Source of the DNA: Aerococcaceae bacterium zg-252
GTDB lineage: Bacteria > Bacillota > Bacilli > Lactobacillales > Aerococcaceae
Direction: 5' to 3'
Length of the DNA stretch: 64,000 bases
Assembly: GCA_016237705.1 (NCBI GenBank)
Contig: CP066204.1
Location: 878,001-942,000 of the forward strand
The notes beneath the pieces are model-generated. The model was given only the letters and a program-made list of their open reading frames with translations. It ran no database searches and had not been told where the DNA came from. How positions within the stretch are numbered: the stretch's first letter is position 1; the number at the start of each line of letters is the position of its first letter. The position numbers and the translations under genes are program-made. Shown here one piece after another: positions 46,660-55,839 of the stretch.

Positions 46660-48777
46660 ATGAGAGCGAATCGAAAAGGCTGGCGACATTATTGGAATGG
46701 TATAAAAAATGTGTGGCGATATTATCGTGGTTGGAAGTGGCTTATATTTATTGGCATGAGTGTGACATTAATGATGTCATCTTACTTAGTTTTAATCGCA
46801 AAGACGACAAGTGTATCAACATTACAAGAAGCGTTAAGGTCACATACAACGATTTATGATAACAGTGATGAAATGGCTGGTTCACTTCAAGACCAAAAAG
46901 GAACTTATGTTAGTTTAGAAAATATTTCACCTGCAATGCGAGAAGTAGTTGTCGCAACCGAAGATAAACGATTTTATCAGCATAATGGGTTTGATATTGT
47001 CGGTATGGGACGTGCAGTTGTCCGTTTATTAGTGAATCGTAATACATCAGGTGGGGGAGGAAGTTCAATTACCCAGCAACTTGCAAAAAATGCGTTTTTA
47101 ACGCTGGACCAAACAATTCAACGTAAGTTAAAAGAACTTTTTTTAGCCTTAGAAATTGAAAAGCAATTTACGAAAGATCAAATTTTAGAAATGTACTTAA
47201 ACCATGCCTATTATGGTAATGGTGTATGGGGAATTGAAGATGCTGCGTTAAAATATTTTGGACATAGTGCCAATAGCTTGGATTACGCTGAAAGTATGGT
47301 ATTAACTGGTATGCTAAAAGGGCCAAGTTTGTATAATCCAATCGATGATTATGAGGCTGCGATTAAACGTCGCAATGTAGTGGCTGATTTAATGGCGAGT
47401 GAGGGCATTGTTAGTCAAAGCGATGCAGAAAGTATTAAAGCGACTAGTATTAATGTGTATGACGGTTATTACGAAGACCCTAGTCACGAATATCCAGCAT
47501 ATTTTGATGCTGTGATAACAGAAGCAGTGAATAAAATTGGCATCCCAGAAGAAGATTTATTATCAAAAGGATATAAAATCTATACTCATTTGGATACTGC
47601 ATATCAAAATGTATTAGACAATGCGTATACGAATCATTGGATTTTTGGTGATGACGGAACGGAACCAGTGGTTCAAAGTGCGAGTGTAGTCGTCAATCCA
47701 AGTAATGGTGGAGTTATGGCGATTTATGGTGGTCGAGGCGAATATACTTATCGTGGCTTTAATCGTGCAACGGATATGCATCGTTCACCGGGGTCAACGA
47801 TTAAACCTTTAGCTGTTTATGTGACAGCGTTAGAGCGTGGTTATACCATTCACTCGAATGTTCCTGACGTTGTAAAAGGATATGGCACGAATAATTATGC
47901 GCCGGAAAACTATGACCGTCAAACAGCTGAAAGTGGTGAAGTACCATTATATTATGCATTGGCTCAAAGTAAAAATACGTCTGCTGTTTATTTAATGGAT
48001 AAATTTGGAATTGATACGGCTGTGAATAAATTGTCACAATTTGGTATTTCATTGCCAAATGAAGATAAAGCCTTAACATTAGCTTTAGGTGCACTGCAAA
48101 AAGGGGTGTCGCCTGTTCAATTAGCGACTGCGTACGCAGCTTTTGCAAATGACGGAATTCGTTATGAGAGTAGTTTCATTCGTAAAATTGAAGATGCGAG
48201 CGGTAAGGTTGTCTACAATAATGAGCGTCCGACTAAGTATAAAGTTATGACACCAAAGGTTGCAGCTGATATGACGAGTATGATGTTGGATACTTATGGT
48301 GGCTATGGTACAGCTTATGGTGCTGGACCAGATGCTGGTTTAATTGCCGGTAAGACTGGTAGTACCGAAGTGAGTGAGGGAAATATGCAAACTCGTGACA
48401 AATGGATGGTTGGTTACACACCAGATTTTACGATTGTCACGTGGGTTGGTTTAGATAATGTCAATGACGGTAATCTCGATGAATTAATGCCGACAGGTAT
48501 GGGGAAATTATTTAATATTCAGACAACTAATTTGATGTATAATTCCCCACAAACAAGTTTCTCAGTTGGCATGGCATCACAAATGACCGAAGATACGAAT
48601 CAGTCGATTGCGAATAATCTTGACTTCTCAAATTTATTTTCAGATTTTGATTTTTCATCATTTTTTGATAATGCTGGTAATTGGTTGGGTGAGAAAGCTG
48701 GTAATTTGAGTGACGGTGCTGGTCAGTTACTGCATGATGTTCGAGAGTGGGCAAGTACTTTACAATGGCCATTTTAA
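46660..48777 (+). CDS. Class A penicillin-binding protein (PBP1A/2A-type)
   Basis: A 705-residue bifunctional enzyme for peptidoglycan synthesis. A cytoplasmic basic start and one membrane helix (about 27-50) precede a GT51 glycosyltransferase domain with the catalytic E101 in EDKRFY and GGSSITQQLAKN. The transpeptidase domain has SxxK at 379-382 (STIK), SKN at 437-439 and KTG at 565-567. The C-terminal tail is rich in Asp, Phe and Ser, with no PASTA. ATG 46660 has AAAGGTGGT 9 nt upstream; an in-frame TTG at 46639 lacks an RBS. Moderate uncertainty remains between PBP1a and PBP2a naming. Confidence 0.9.
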   Translation: MRANRKGWRHYWNGIKNVWRYYRGWKWLIFIGMSVTLMMSSYLVLIAKTTSVSTLQEALRSHTTIYDNSDEMAGSLQDQKGTYVSLENISPAMREVVVATEDKRFYQHNGFDIVGMGRAVVRLLVNRNTSGGGGSSITQQLAKNAFLTLDQTIQRKLKELFLALEIEKQFTKDQILEMYLNHAYYGNGVWGIEDAALKYFGHSANSLDYAESMVLTGMLKGPSLYNPIDDYEAAIKRRNVVADLMASEGIVSQSDAESIKATSINVYDGYYEDPSHEYPAYFDAVITEAVNKIGIPEEDLLSKGYKIYTHLDTAYQNVLDNAYTNHWIFGDDGTEPVVQSASVVVNPSNGGVMAIYGGRGEYTYRGFNRATDMHRSPGSTIKPLAVYVTALERGYTIHSNVPDVVKGYGTNNYAPENYDRQTAESGEVPLYYALAQSKNTSAVYLMDKFGIDTAVNKLSQFGISLPNEDKALTLALGALQKGVSPVQLATAYAAFANDGIRYESSFIRKIEDASGKVVYNNERPTKYKVMTPKVAADMTSMMLDTYGGYGTAYGAGPDAGLIAGKTGSTEVSEGNMQTRDKWMVGYTPDFTIVTWVGLDNVNDGNLDELMPTGMGKLFNIQTTNLMYNSPQTSFSVGMASQMTEDTNQSIANNLDFSNLFSDFDFSSFFDNAGNWLGEKAGNLSDGAGQLLHDVREWASTLQWPF

Positions 48778-48825
48778 ACATTGTTGAGTAGCTGAAAGAA
48801 TTTTATAAATATTTTTACATTTTCA

Positions 48826-48854
48826 TTGTAGAAATGGCATGATTTTGTTATGAT
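48826..48854 (+). promoter_or_regulatory. Promoter of yheA and perhaps the yha genes
   Basis: TTGTAG (48826-48831), 17-nt spacer, TATGAT (48849-48854) with TG at the extended position. Confidence 0.7.
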
Positions 48855-48977
48855 GATTAATAGAGATAGACAAACATTTGCGTGCGATTAATTGTCTAGT
48901 TAAATCGTTTTATAAGACAATTTAAGATTTAGAAGACATGCAAAAAATATAGTGAAAACTAGAATAAGGAGTAGTAT

Positions 48978-49340
48978 ATGTCACAAAATAATATTTACGA
49001 TACAGCGAATCAATTAGAACGAGATTTAAGAAATTTGGATGCTTATAAAACATTAGTTAGTTCAATGAAAGCTATTCAAGAAGATGAAGCATCAAATGCT
49101 TTGTTTGAAGAATTTAAACAATTAACACAATCATTCCAAATGAAACAAATGACTGGCGAACAACCAACCGAAGAAGAAATTAAACACTATCAAGAATTTT
49201 CTGAAAAAGTAGTGGCGAATGAATCCATTAAAAAATTAATGGAGAGTGAACGCCAATTAAGTCAAGTGATGGAAGATATCAATCGTATTATTACAGTACC
49301 ATTGCAAGAAGTTTATGCAGGTACAAAGGATAATGCGTAG
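48978..49340 (+). CDS. yheA: YheA/YmcA/YlbF family protein (UPF0342)
   Basis: A 120-residue, almost fully helical protein. NIYDTANQLERDLR, ALFEEFKQL and PTEEEIKHYQ fit the UPF0342 (YheA) family related to YmcA and YlbF, which in Bacillus act with YaaT in RNA processing and biofilm or competence control. Direct function of the YheA group is not known. The ATG has AAGGAG upstream. It is placed before yhaO-yhaN-yhaM, as its B. subtilis homologue is chromosomally near them. A terminator separates it from yhaO. Confidence 0.85.
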   Translation: MSQNNIYDTANQLERDLRNLDAYKTLVSSMKAIQEDEASNALFEEFKQLTQSFQMKQMTGEQPTEEEIKHYQEFSEKVVANESIKKLMESERQLSQVMEDINRIITVPLQEVYAGTKDNA

Positions 49341-49408
49341 TTGTTAAGGAGGAGTATTCAGAGATAGTTTAAGCTGTCTACTGTCTATTTCACTGAACAG
49401 GTGTTTTG

Positions 49409-49459
49409 TACCAACTGTATGTTAATCGGTTTACGATTTACGGCAGTTGGTATTTTTTA
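49409..49459 (+). terminator. Terminator between yheA and yhaO
   Basis: TACCAACTG (49409-49417) pairs with CAGTTGGTA (49444-49452), followed by T6. Confidence 0.75.
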
Positions 49460-49497
49460 AGAAATCAGCGAAAAAATTTTAGAGGAGGAAAAGTCGC

Positions 49498-50757
49498 ATG
49501 AAGATTTTACACGTTGCAGATTTACATCTTGATACACCCTTTGCTGGCATAGCAAAACAAGATGCGACTTTACAGCAAATGCTGATTCAAGCTCCATTTT
49601 TGGCATTTGAACGATGTGTTTCCATTGCGATTAATCAAGCAGTTGATGTAATGGTGATTGTCGGTGATTTGTATGATGCAACGAAACAAACCATTGCAGC
49701 TCAACACTTTTTTTATCAGCAGATGCTGCGCTTAAAGCAAGCTGAAATTCAAGTTGTTTTGTCGCATGGCAATCATGATTATATTGATTTAGAAAAGGTG
49801 TCACCAAAATATCCAGAAAATGTTTATGTATTTGCTGATGAAACGATTCGTGCATTTGATTTTACTAGTAAAACAGGTGAAACGGTTCGATTCTATGGGT
49901 TTAGCTACACTAAACGTTGGATTAAGGAACAAAAGGCAAAAGATTATCCTGTAAATCCTTATGAAACGGATTTTACTATTGGTTTATTGCATGGAAATGT
50001 CGAAGAACAAGGTAATTATGCCCCTTTTTCAGTAGGAGATTTGGTTGGTAAGCAATATGACTATTGGGCATTGGGTCATGTACATCAAGCAAAACTATTA
50101 TCATCTGTGCCATTGATTCAATATTCAGGCACGATTCAAGGGCGTCATCGTCTTGAAATGGGAGATAAAGGTGCGTATATCATTGAATTAACAGCACAAC
50201 AACCCGTTCGCAGTGAGTTTATTTCACTAGCTCCAGTTGTGTGGGAACAGGCAAGATTAGAGAGTCAATCGAATTGGCAAGTTATGGATTTGGTAAATGA
50301 AATTCGCCAAATTATTGATAACTATCGCAGTGAATCGATTGGTACACAACAATCTTATTTGGTGACAATCGAGTTAACACAAGCCCAACGTTTGAGTGAA
50401 GAAATTTTAGCAGCATTAGCGAGTAAAGAAGTTATGGATTTCTTTGAGCAAGATACGGATAATAGCCATTTTGTTCAAATTATCAAAATTATTCAATCGA
50501 GTGATGTGTCGTTACAAGTGTTCAATTATGATGATGAACTACAAGAAAGCTATACGCAAGCTATCTCGGAATTGGAAACTGGGACACTTTATCAAGACGT
50601 TATGAGTGAATTATTTCAGCATAGTCTATTGAAAAAATATCAGCACGCTTTGCAATTAGATGAGCATTTGAAGCATGAAATGAAGCAGTCTGCTAAAAAT
50701 TTATTGGTGCAGACATTTGGTATGGAAGAGAAAGGTGGTGAAGTGGATGAGAATTAA
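49498..50757 (+). CDS. yhaO: DNA repair metallophosphoesterase YhaO (SbcD-like)
   Basis: A 419-residue calcineurin-like phosphoesterase with the motifs HVADLHLDTPF, GDLYD, SHGNHDY, LLHGNVE and LGHVHQ, which ligate two metal ions. With YhaN it forms a Mre11-Rad50/SbcCD-like nuclease-ATPase pair that handles broken or hairpinned DNA. The start ATG has GAGGAGG upstream. The end overlaps yhaN by 11 bp, so translation is coupled. The C-terminal ~150 residues are the capping region expected for the family. Confidence 0.9.
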   Translation: MKILHVADLHLDTPFAGIAKQDATLQQMLIQAPFLAFERCVSIAINQAVDVMVIVGDLYDATKQTIAAQHFFYQQMLRLKQAEIQVVLSHGNHDYIDLEKVSPKYPENVYVFADETIRAFDFTSKTGETVRFYGFSYTKRWIKEQKAKDYPVNPYETDFTIGLLHGNVEEQGNYAPFSVGDLVGKQYDYWALGHVHQAKLLSSVPLIQYSGTIQGRHRLEMGDKGAYIIELTAQQPVRSEFISLAPVVWEQARLESQSNWQVMDLVNEIRQIIDNYRSESIGTQQSYLVTIELTQAQRLSEEILAALASKEVMDFFEQDTDNSHFVQIIKIIQSSDVSLQVFNYDDELQESYTQAISELETGTLYQDVMSELFQHSLLKKYQHALQLDEHLKHEMKQSAKNLLVQTFGMEEKGGEVDEN

Positions 50758-53569
50758 GACCCTAGATATTTATGGATATGGAAAGTGGGTCAATCAGCAA
50801 TTCGAAATTAGTGAGCAATTACAATTGTTTTATGGTGCAAATGAAGCAGGAAAATCCACTTTACAGTCTTTTATCCGTAGTATCTTATTTGGATTTCCAA
50901 CGAAACGCAAACGAGTCAATCAGCAAAATAGGTATGAGCCAAAGCAGAGCGACCGATATGGTGGGCGTATTTTACTGGTGGATACGCCGTATGGTGATAT
51001 TTGGATAGAACGGACATTGCAAGGTTTATCCATTCAATCTGCAAATGGTGATGTGTATGAACCGGAATTATTAGATACTTTATTGTCAGGACTTGATGAA
51101 ACATTATTTGATACTTTTTATGCATTTAATTTGAAAAATTTGCAAGAATTAGCAAAACTCGATGCAGAACAAATGAATGATTATTTTTTGAGTATCGGAA
51201 CAGTTGGGAGCGACCAATTTTTAAAAGGTGCTAAACAATTTGAAAAAGAATCGGATGATTTGTATCGACCACAAGGACATAGCCGTCCACTTAATCAGTT
51301 GTTAGTCGAGTATGATGAGTTAGCACAGCGAGTTGAAGAAGTAAAACGGACTTTATCTAAGTATGACCAATTAAAAATACAACGTGATGAAGAAATTGCT
51401 CAAATTCAAGCACTTGATGAGCAGATTAAGCAATTGGATTTGCAAATGCGTGAACAAGACAAGTTAATTGGTCGTTATGATAGTTATTTAAAACATCGTG
51501 CTGCCACTCGTGAATTAGAGGGCTTGGTTTATACGGATATTCCAGTAGCTTTTCCGGAGCAATTAAAAAATGCTTTAGCAGAAATGAAAAAAAATGAGCA
51601 GGAAATAGCCCAATTAAAAGAAAAAATTACGCTGATTGAGGGCGAAATTGGCACGATGACACGTTATAATTGGGCAGTGAATCATGAGACAGAACGTAAA
51701 AAATGGTGGGCAGAAACCCAACAGGCGAAAGAATTACAATCGAAAATTGAACAATTAATCGAACGTATCTCTGAGCAAAAAACACTGATGAATGAGTTAG
51801 CCATACGTGGTCAGTTCTATCCAGAAAAAGTTTCGCAAGAGGCAGAGTATTTGCAAAAGGTCGAAACAGGATTGAATTTACAGGCTCAAAAATTGGAGTT
51901 TACTAAGCAGGAAGAAAATTTAAAAGCTGAACGTAAAGTTTATATTGAGCAACGTAAAGAGCAGCAAAATTACAGTGCTATCGTTCGTTCACAAGTCGCA
52001 AAACTTGAAAATCAAAGAATGAATGAAGAAGCAATCCTTTTTGAAGAAACTAGTTTAAATCATTACTTTTTAGGAGCTTTATTTTTTGTAATTGGTCTTT
52101 TTATCGCTGTTAGCCAATTTATTGCACAACATGATGAGTTAACGGTACTGTTTTGGGTCGGTATTGTAGGAATCTTTATTGGGTTAGCAAGTCTATTATC
52201 GATTTTTTATAATCATCGTAAAAAGTTTAACCAATTTCATAATAGTCCGATTTTGAAGAAAATCCATGAGCTGCGTGAAAAGGATATCGCGTATCAAGAA
52301 CAAAGCAAATTAGTAGGCATTCAAATTAATCAGCGTGAAGAAGCATTAGAAGCGATTGTGTTAGAGCAAAATAATATTGAGCATCTATTAAAACAGTGGC
52401 TCGTAGGCATTGGTTTTTATCCTACTGCGGATGCAGAATGGGTACTGAAAACTAATCCAGTAAAAACTTATTTTGATGCTAAAAAATTACATGAGAAATT
52501 TGAATTGGAAAAAGAAGAGTTAGAGCAAAAAATTACACAGTGGCTGATTTTACTACAACCATTCTTTGAGCGATTTCCACCGGAAGAAGATAGCACAAGA
52601 GCGAAAATAAGATTTGTGGAAGAAATTGAAGCACAATTAAAAGTAACGCAATTACGAGGGCAGTCATTAAAAGAAAAAATTAGTGATGCACAACAACAAA
52701 TCGAGCAATTAGTCGGAGAAACTACTGCACATCAGCAATTAGTAAATGAGATTTTAAATCAGACGGAATGTCAAAATGAAGCTGAATTTTCACAAAAAGT
52801 TTTAATCAATGAGCGAATCGAAGAATTGAAAGAAAAACAGGTGCTCTATCAAGACCAAATGGCTGGTTTCGAAGAGGCATTGGCATTGGTAGAAAACAAG
52901 CAAACATTGGTAGAGGATTATAAGCGTTTAGAATCTGCTTTAGAGCAAGCTCGTCTTCAATTATCGCCACATCATACGCAACGAGCTAATTTAGAAGTGG
53001 AAATTCGCTACTTAGAGCAAGACGGCACATATCAAAGTTTAATGCAGCAATTAGCGAATAAGAAAGAAGAAATTCAACGAGCTATTTTAATGTGGGGAAC
53101 GAAACGTTTAGCGATGAATATTATTTACAAAACATTGCGACATGGAATTGATAATCCAGTGTCAACGATTGTTGAACGAGCGAATCAAATTTTTGAGCAA
53201 TTAAGTTATGGTCGCTATAACCAAATTAAGTTGAATCAAACAGGTGTGAAAGTCATGCAGTTTAGTGGAATTTTATTTGAGCTACATGAACTTTCTCAAG
53301 GAACATTGGAGCAACTATATGTTGCCTTACGATTGGCATTTGTAGAAAGTGCTACGGCAATGGTAAAATTACCAGTAATGATTGATGACGCATTTGTTAA
53401 TTTTGATGAATATCGTAAGACAAGTATGTACCAAGTTTTATTGGCGTTCAGTAAAACAACGCAAGTATTGTTCTTTACATTTGACCCACAAGCGAATGAA
53501 ACATTTGCAGAGTTACCAGTCATCAAATTAGAGGAATCAATCGCTATTTCAGGAGAGGAGGTAAATTAG
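50747..53569 (+). CDS. yhaN: SMC-like ATPase YhaN (AAA family, DNA repair)
   Basis: A 940-residue Rad50/SbcC-like protein. The Walker A motif GANEAGKST (around residues 31-39) opens the ATPase head; long coiled-coil arms fill about 170-830, interrupted by two short hydrophobic helices (about 440-490), a feature of YhaN-type proteins; the C-terminal head has the signature LSQGTLEQ and Walker B MIDDAFVNFD. It works with YhaO and the 3'-5' exoribonuclease YhaM is next. ATG 50747 has GGTGGTGAAGTGG upstream, overlapping yhaO. An upstream in-frame start at 50717 is not supported by an RBS. Confidence 0.88.
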   Translation: MRIKTLDIYGYGKWVNQQFEISEQLQLFYGANEAGKSTLQSFIRSILFGFPTKRKRVNQQNRYEPKQSDRYGGRILLVDTPYGDIWIERTLQGLSIQSANGDVYEPELLDTLLSGLDETLFDTFYAFNLKNLQELAKLDAEQMNDYFLSIGTVGSDQFLKGAKQFEKESDDLYRPQGHSRPLNQLLVEYDELAQRVEEVKRTLSKYDQLKIQRDEEIAQIQALDEQIKQLDLQMREQDKLIGRYDSYLKHRAATRELEGLVYTDIPVAFPEQLKNALAEMKKNEQEIAQLKEKITLIEGEIGTMTRYNWAVNHETERKKWWAETQQAKELQSKIEQLIERISEQKTLMNELAIRGQFYPEKVSQEAEYLQKVETGLNLQAQKLEFTKQEENLKAERKVYIEQRKEQQNYSAIVRSQVAKLENQRMNEEAILFEETSLNHYFLGALFFVIGLFIAVSQFIAQHDELTVLFWVGIVGIFIGLASLLSIFYNHRKKFNQFHNSPILKKIHELREKDIAYQEQSKLVGIQINQREEALEAIVLEQNNIEHLLKQWLVGIGFYPTADAEWVLKTNPVKTYFDAKKLHEKFELEKEELEQKITQWLILLQPFFERFPPEEDSTRAKIRFVEEIEAQLKVTQLRGQSLKEKISDAQQQIEQLVGETTAHQQLVNEILNQTECQNEAEFSQKVLINERIEELKEKQVLYQDQMAGFEEALALVENKQTLVEDYKRLESALEQARLQLSPHHTQRANLEVEIRYLEQDGTYQSLMQQLANKKEEIQRAILMWGTKRLAMNIIYKTLRHGIDNPVSTIVERANQIFEQLSYGRYNQIKLNQTGVKVMQFSGILFELHELSQGTLEQLYVALRLAFVESATAMVKLPVMIDDAFVNFDEYRKTSMYQVLLAFSKTTQVLFFTFDPQANETFAELPVIKLEESIAISGEEVN

Positions 53570-54516
53570 TGAGCTATTTATTGAAAGATGTTCAAGTAGG
53601 AGAAGAATTTGCATTATTTGTATTATTAAAGAGTGCAGATGTACGTGTTGCAAAAAATGGTAATCCATTTATCGCATTTAGTTTTCAAGATTCGTCTGCT
53701 ACGATTGAAGGAATGTATTGGTCAGCGACTGAGGAAGAAATAGATCGCTTTAAAGCTGGACGTGTTGTCTTTTTACGTGGAGAAAAAGATTTATATCAAG
53801 GTAAGCCACAAGTAAAAATTAAGCAAATTCGTTTAGCTGAAGCAGGTGAGCCGGATGATCCTACTTTATATGTTGAACATATTGGTGTAAAACGTTCCGA
53901 AATTGAGAGTGAGATTAATGAAGCTATTTTTCTGATAAAAGAACCAAATATTATTCGAGTCGTACATAAAGTTTTGAAAATGGTGGATGAAGATTTCTAT
54001 GTCTTTCCAGCTGCAAAACGTCATCATCATGCAATGGCTGGTGGCTTAAGTTTCCATACAGTTTCGATGTTGCGTATTGCACGTGCTTTGCTAAAAATTT
54101 ATCCAGACCTTAATGCCAGCCTGTTAATTTCTGGTGTGATTTTACATGATATTGGGAAAACGATTGAGTTGAGTGGAGCGATTTCGACAGAATATACGTT
54201 AAAAGGCAAGTTAATGGGGCATTTAGTATTGATGAGTGAGCTAATCGACCGTGCTTGTACGGAGATTGGTATTAATCCTGAAATGGAATCCATTATTTTG
54301 CTAAAACATGTTGTGCTAGCGCATCATGGTAAACTGGAGTTCGGTAGTCCAGTTGTCCCACAAATTTTAGAAGCTGAATTGGTACATCAAATCGATTTAA
54401 TGGATGCTAATATCAATATGATGTTAACAGCTGTCAATAAAGTTGAAGGTGGCGATTATTCAGAACCAGTTTATGCATTAGACAGACGCCAATTTTATAA
54501 ACCAAAATTTAAATAA
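53569..54516 (+). CDS. yhaM: 3'-5' exoribonuclease YhaM
   Basis: A 315-residue nuclease with an N-terminal OB-fold nucleic-acid-binding domain (about 10-95) and an HD metal-dependent phosphohydrolase domain: KRHHHAMAGGLSFHT, then ILHDIGKT, and a third ligand region LAHHGK. YhaM trims RNA 3' ends and also degrades DNA in vitro. It starts with GTG at 53569, overlapping the yhaN stop by one base. A structured repeat follows the stop codon directly (54518). Confidence 0.93.
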   Translation: MSYLLKDVQVGEEFALFVLLKSADVRVAKNGNPFIAFSFQDSSATIEGMYWSATEEEIDRFKAGRVVFLRGEKDLYQGKPQVKIKQIRLAEAGEPDDPTLYVEHIGVKRSEIESEINEAIFLIKEPNIIRVVHKVLKMVDEDFYVFPAAKRHHHAMAGGLSFHTVSMLRIARALLKIYPDLNASLLISGVILHDIGKTIELSGAISTEYTLKGKLMGHLVLMSELIDRACTEIGINPEMESIILLKHVVLAHHGKLEFGSPVVPQILEAELVHQIDLMDANINMMLTAVNKVEGGDYSEPVYALDRRQFYKPKFK

Positions 54517-54517
54517 A

Positions 54518-54627
54518 TAGTGCGACAATGAGCGCTTTGAAATGAACCACTGGAGAAAGTTTCCGGATGTGTGAAACGCATCAAGGGAACTTTTGAAGTG
54601 GATGTCATTTCAGCTCATTGGAGCCGG
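54518..54627 (+). repeat. Structured intergenic element, copy 4 (full length)
   Basis: The clearest copy: TAGTGCGA, then CAATGAGC, bulge GCTT, TGAAATGA, pairing fully with TCATTTCAGCTCATTG (16 bp). Inside are CACT/AGTG, GAAAGT/ACTTTT and the hairpin ATGTGT-GAA-ACGCAT (one G-U). It ends GGAGCCGG. It starts one base after the yhaM stop. Confidence 0.88.
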
Positions 54628-54677
54628 AATAAAAATAGGCGAACGAGAGTGATCAAAAAAAGATAGGAGTTTTAATT

Positions 54678-55328
54678 ATGTCAACAGAAGAAACAAAACA
54701 TCAACACGGTGAACATTGTCATTGTGGACACGACCACGGACACCATTGTCACCACGACCACAGTGAACATTGCTGTGGAGGGCATGACCATGGACATCAT
54801 CACCACCATGAGCATGGTCATCAGTGTGGTTGTGGACATCACCACCATGAAGGACATCATCATCATGGTTTAACAATTGACTTTGACGGTGAAGTAAATG
54901 TTTCAGCTGATTTCTTGTGGAATATTATTGTGAATGAAACTGAAAAATGGTTTAGTGAGTTAGAGTGGACTGATTTCCGTGCAGGTGGAACGCTCGAATA
55001 TCGAAGTGATGATGCAATGGCAGATTATATGATTTTAGATGTTGAAGCACCTGAATTAGTTGCTTTTACGTGGGACAATAGTACAATAGCAATTGAATTA
55101 ATCGCAAGAGAAGAAAATGTGACGACATTGCGTTTCACTAATTGGATTGAAGCGATTGATGAGTCGACAGCTCACTATTTAACACGTTGGATGTTGGCAC
55201 TCCAAAATTTAGCTGCCTATGCTCAAGGTGAGCCTGTAGAAGAAGATATGTTAAATGCGTATGAAGAAATATTACCAAAAATGCGTGAAATGCTTGAGAT
55301 GCACCAAACAGATGTAGAGTTTGAGTAA
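54678..55328 (+). CDS. SRPBCC (AHSA1-like) protein with a His/Cys-rich N-terminal tail
   Basis: A 216-residue cytoplasmic protein. Residues 8-63 contain 29 His and 7 Cys in runs such as HDHGHHHHH and CGCGHHHH, a likely zinc, nickel or copper binding segment. Residues ~66-190 look like an SRPBCC/AHSA1 fold (start NVSADFLWNIIVNETEKW, then GGTLEY and TTLRFTNW), a helix-grip ligand pocket. I do not know this fusion from characterised proteins. A metal-storage, metallochaperone or stress role is inferred only from the tail. AGGAG lies 12 nt before the ATG. There is no partner gene adjacent. Confidence 0.7.
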   Translation: MSTEETKHQHGEHCHCGHDHGHHCHHDHSEHCCGGHDHGHHHHHEHGHQCGCGHHHHEGHHHHGLTIDFDGEVNVSADFLWNIIVNETEKWFSELEWTDFRAGGTLEYRSDDAMADYMILDVEAPELVAFTWDNSTIAIELIAREENVTTLRFTNWIEAIDESTAHYLTRWMLALQNLAAYAQGEPVEEDMLNAYEEILPKMREMLEMHQTDVEFE

Positions 55329-55349
55329 GAGTGTCATTCTCAATGTAAA

Positions 55350-55800
55350 TTAATCTCTAGGGGTAATACTTTTAACTGTATCATTCGTCAACTTATTGAT
55401 TGCCTCGTATAGTCGATTAACAACATCGTTTAACGAGTTAAAACATTCATTTTTATATCCCATAGTTCGTATTTGTTCCAGATATGTTCTATGGGATTCC
55501 TTTCGGATGTATAGGGTGGTATGCGTGTAATACCAATGTTTTCAGGAATAACAAGGATTTTTGATTTGTGCCAAGTCGCACCATCGTAAACCAAAAAATG
55601 ACTATTTTTCTATAGGAACTGGTCAAAGGTTGTAAATTCTAACAAATCGATGGATAAGATTGTTGATAAATCAGTATCTTTAATTCCAGTTGTTAAAATT
55701 TATGGACATTCTGCTTAGTTCCATGATTATTGTTTCCTGAATATGGAGCCTATACTTTGTCGAATTTTAGAAGTTTTCATTTACTTAATAAGACGTTTAG
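55350..55800 (-). pseudogene. IS630-family transposase relic
   Basis: On the minus strand, out-of-frame pieces read FLVYDGATWHKSKILVIPEN, IGITRIPPYTSERNPIEHIW and, in another frame, CFNSLNDVVNRLYEAINKLT up to ITPRD and a stop at 55350-55352. The WHKS, IPPYTSERNPIEHIW and terminal pattern are those of IS630-type DDE transposases. Stop codons and frameshifts break it, and the 5' end is missing or unrecognisable. No terminal inverted repeats were identified. It borders the AT-rich ABC gene trio. Confidence 0.8.
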
Positions 55801-55839
55801 TATCAATGAATTAAAGGATAGATGATTGGAGGGGAAATA

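Noticed and set aside
54676-54876. Minus-strand frames opposite the His-rich tail
   Set aside because: Low-complexity mirror of His codons, without a ribosome binding site.
55350-55839. Intact insertion sequence
   Set aside because: The transposase pieces are in different frames, the 5' part is missing and no terminal inverted repeats were found.
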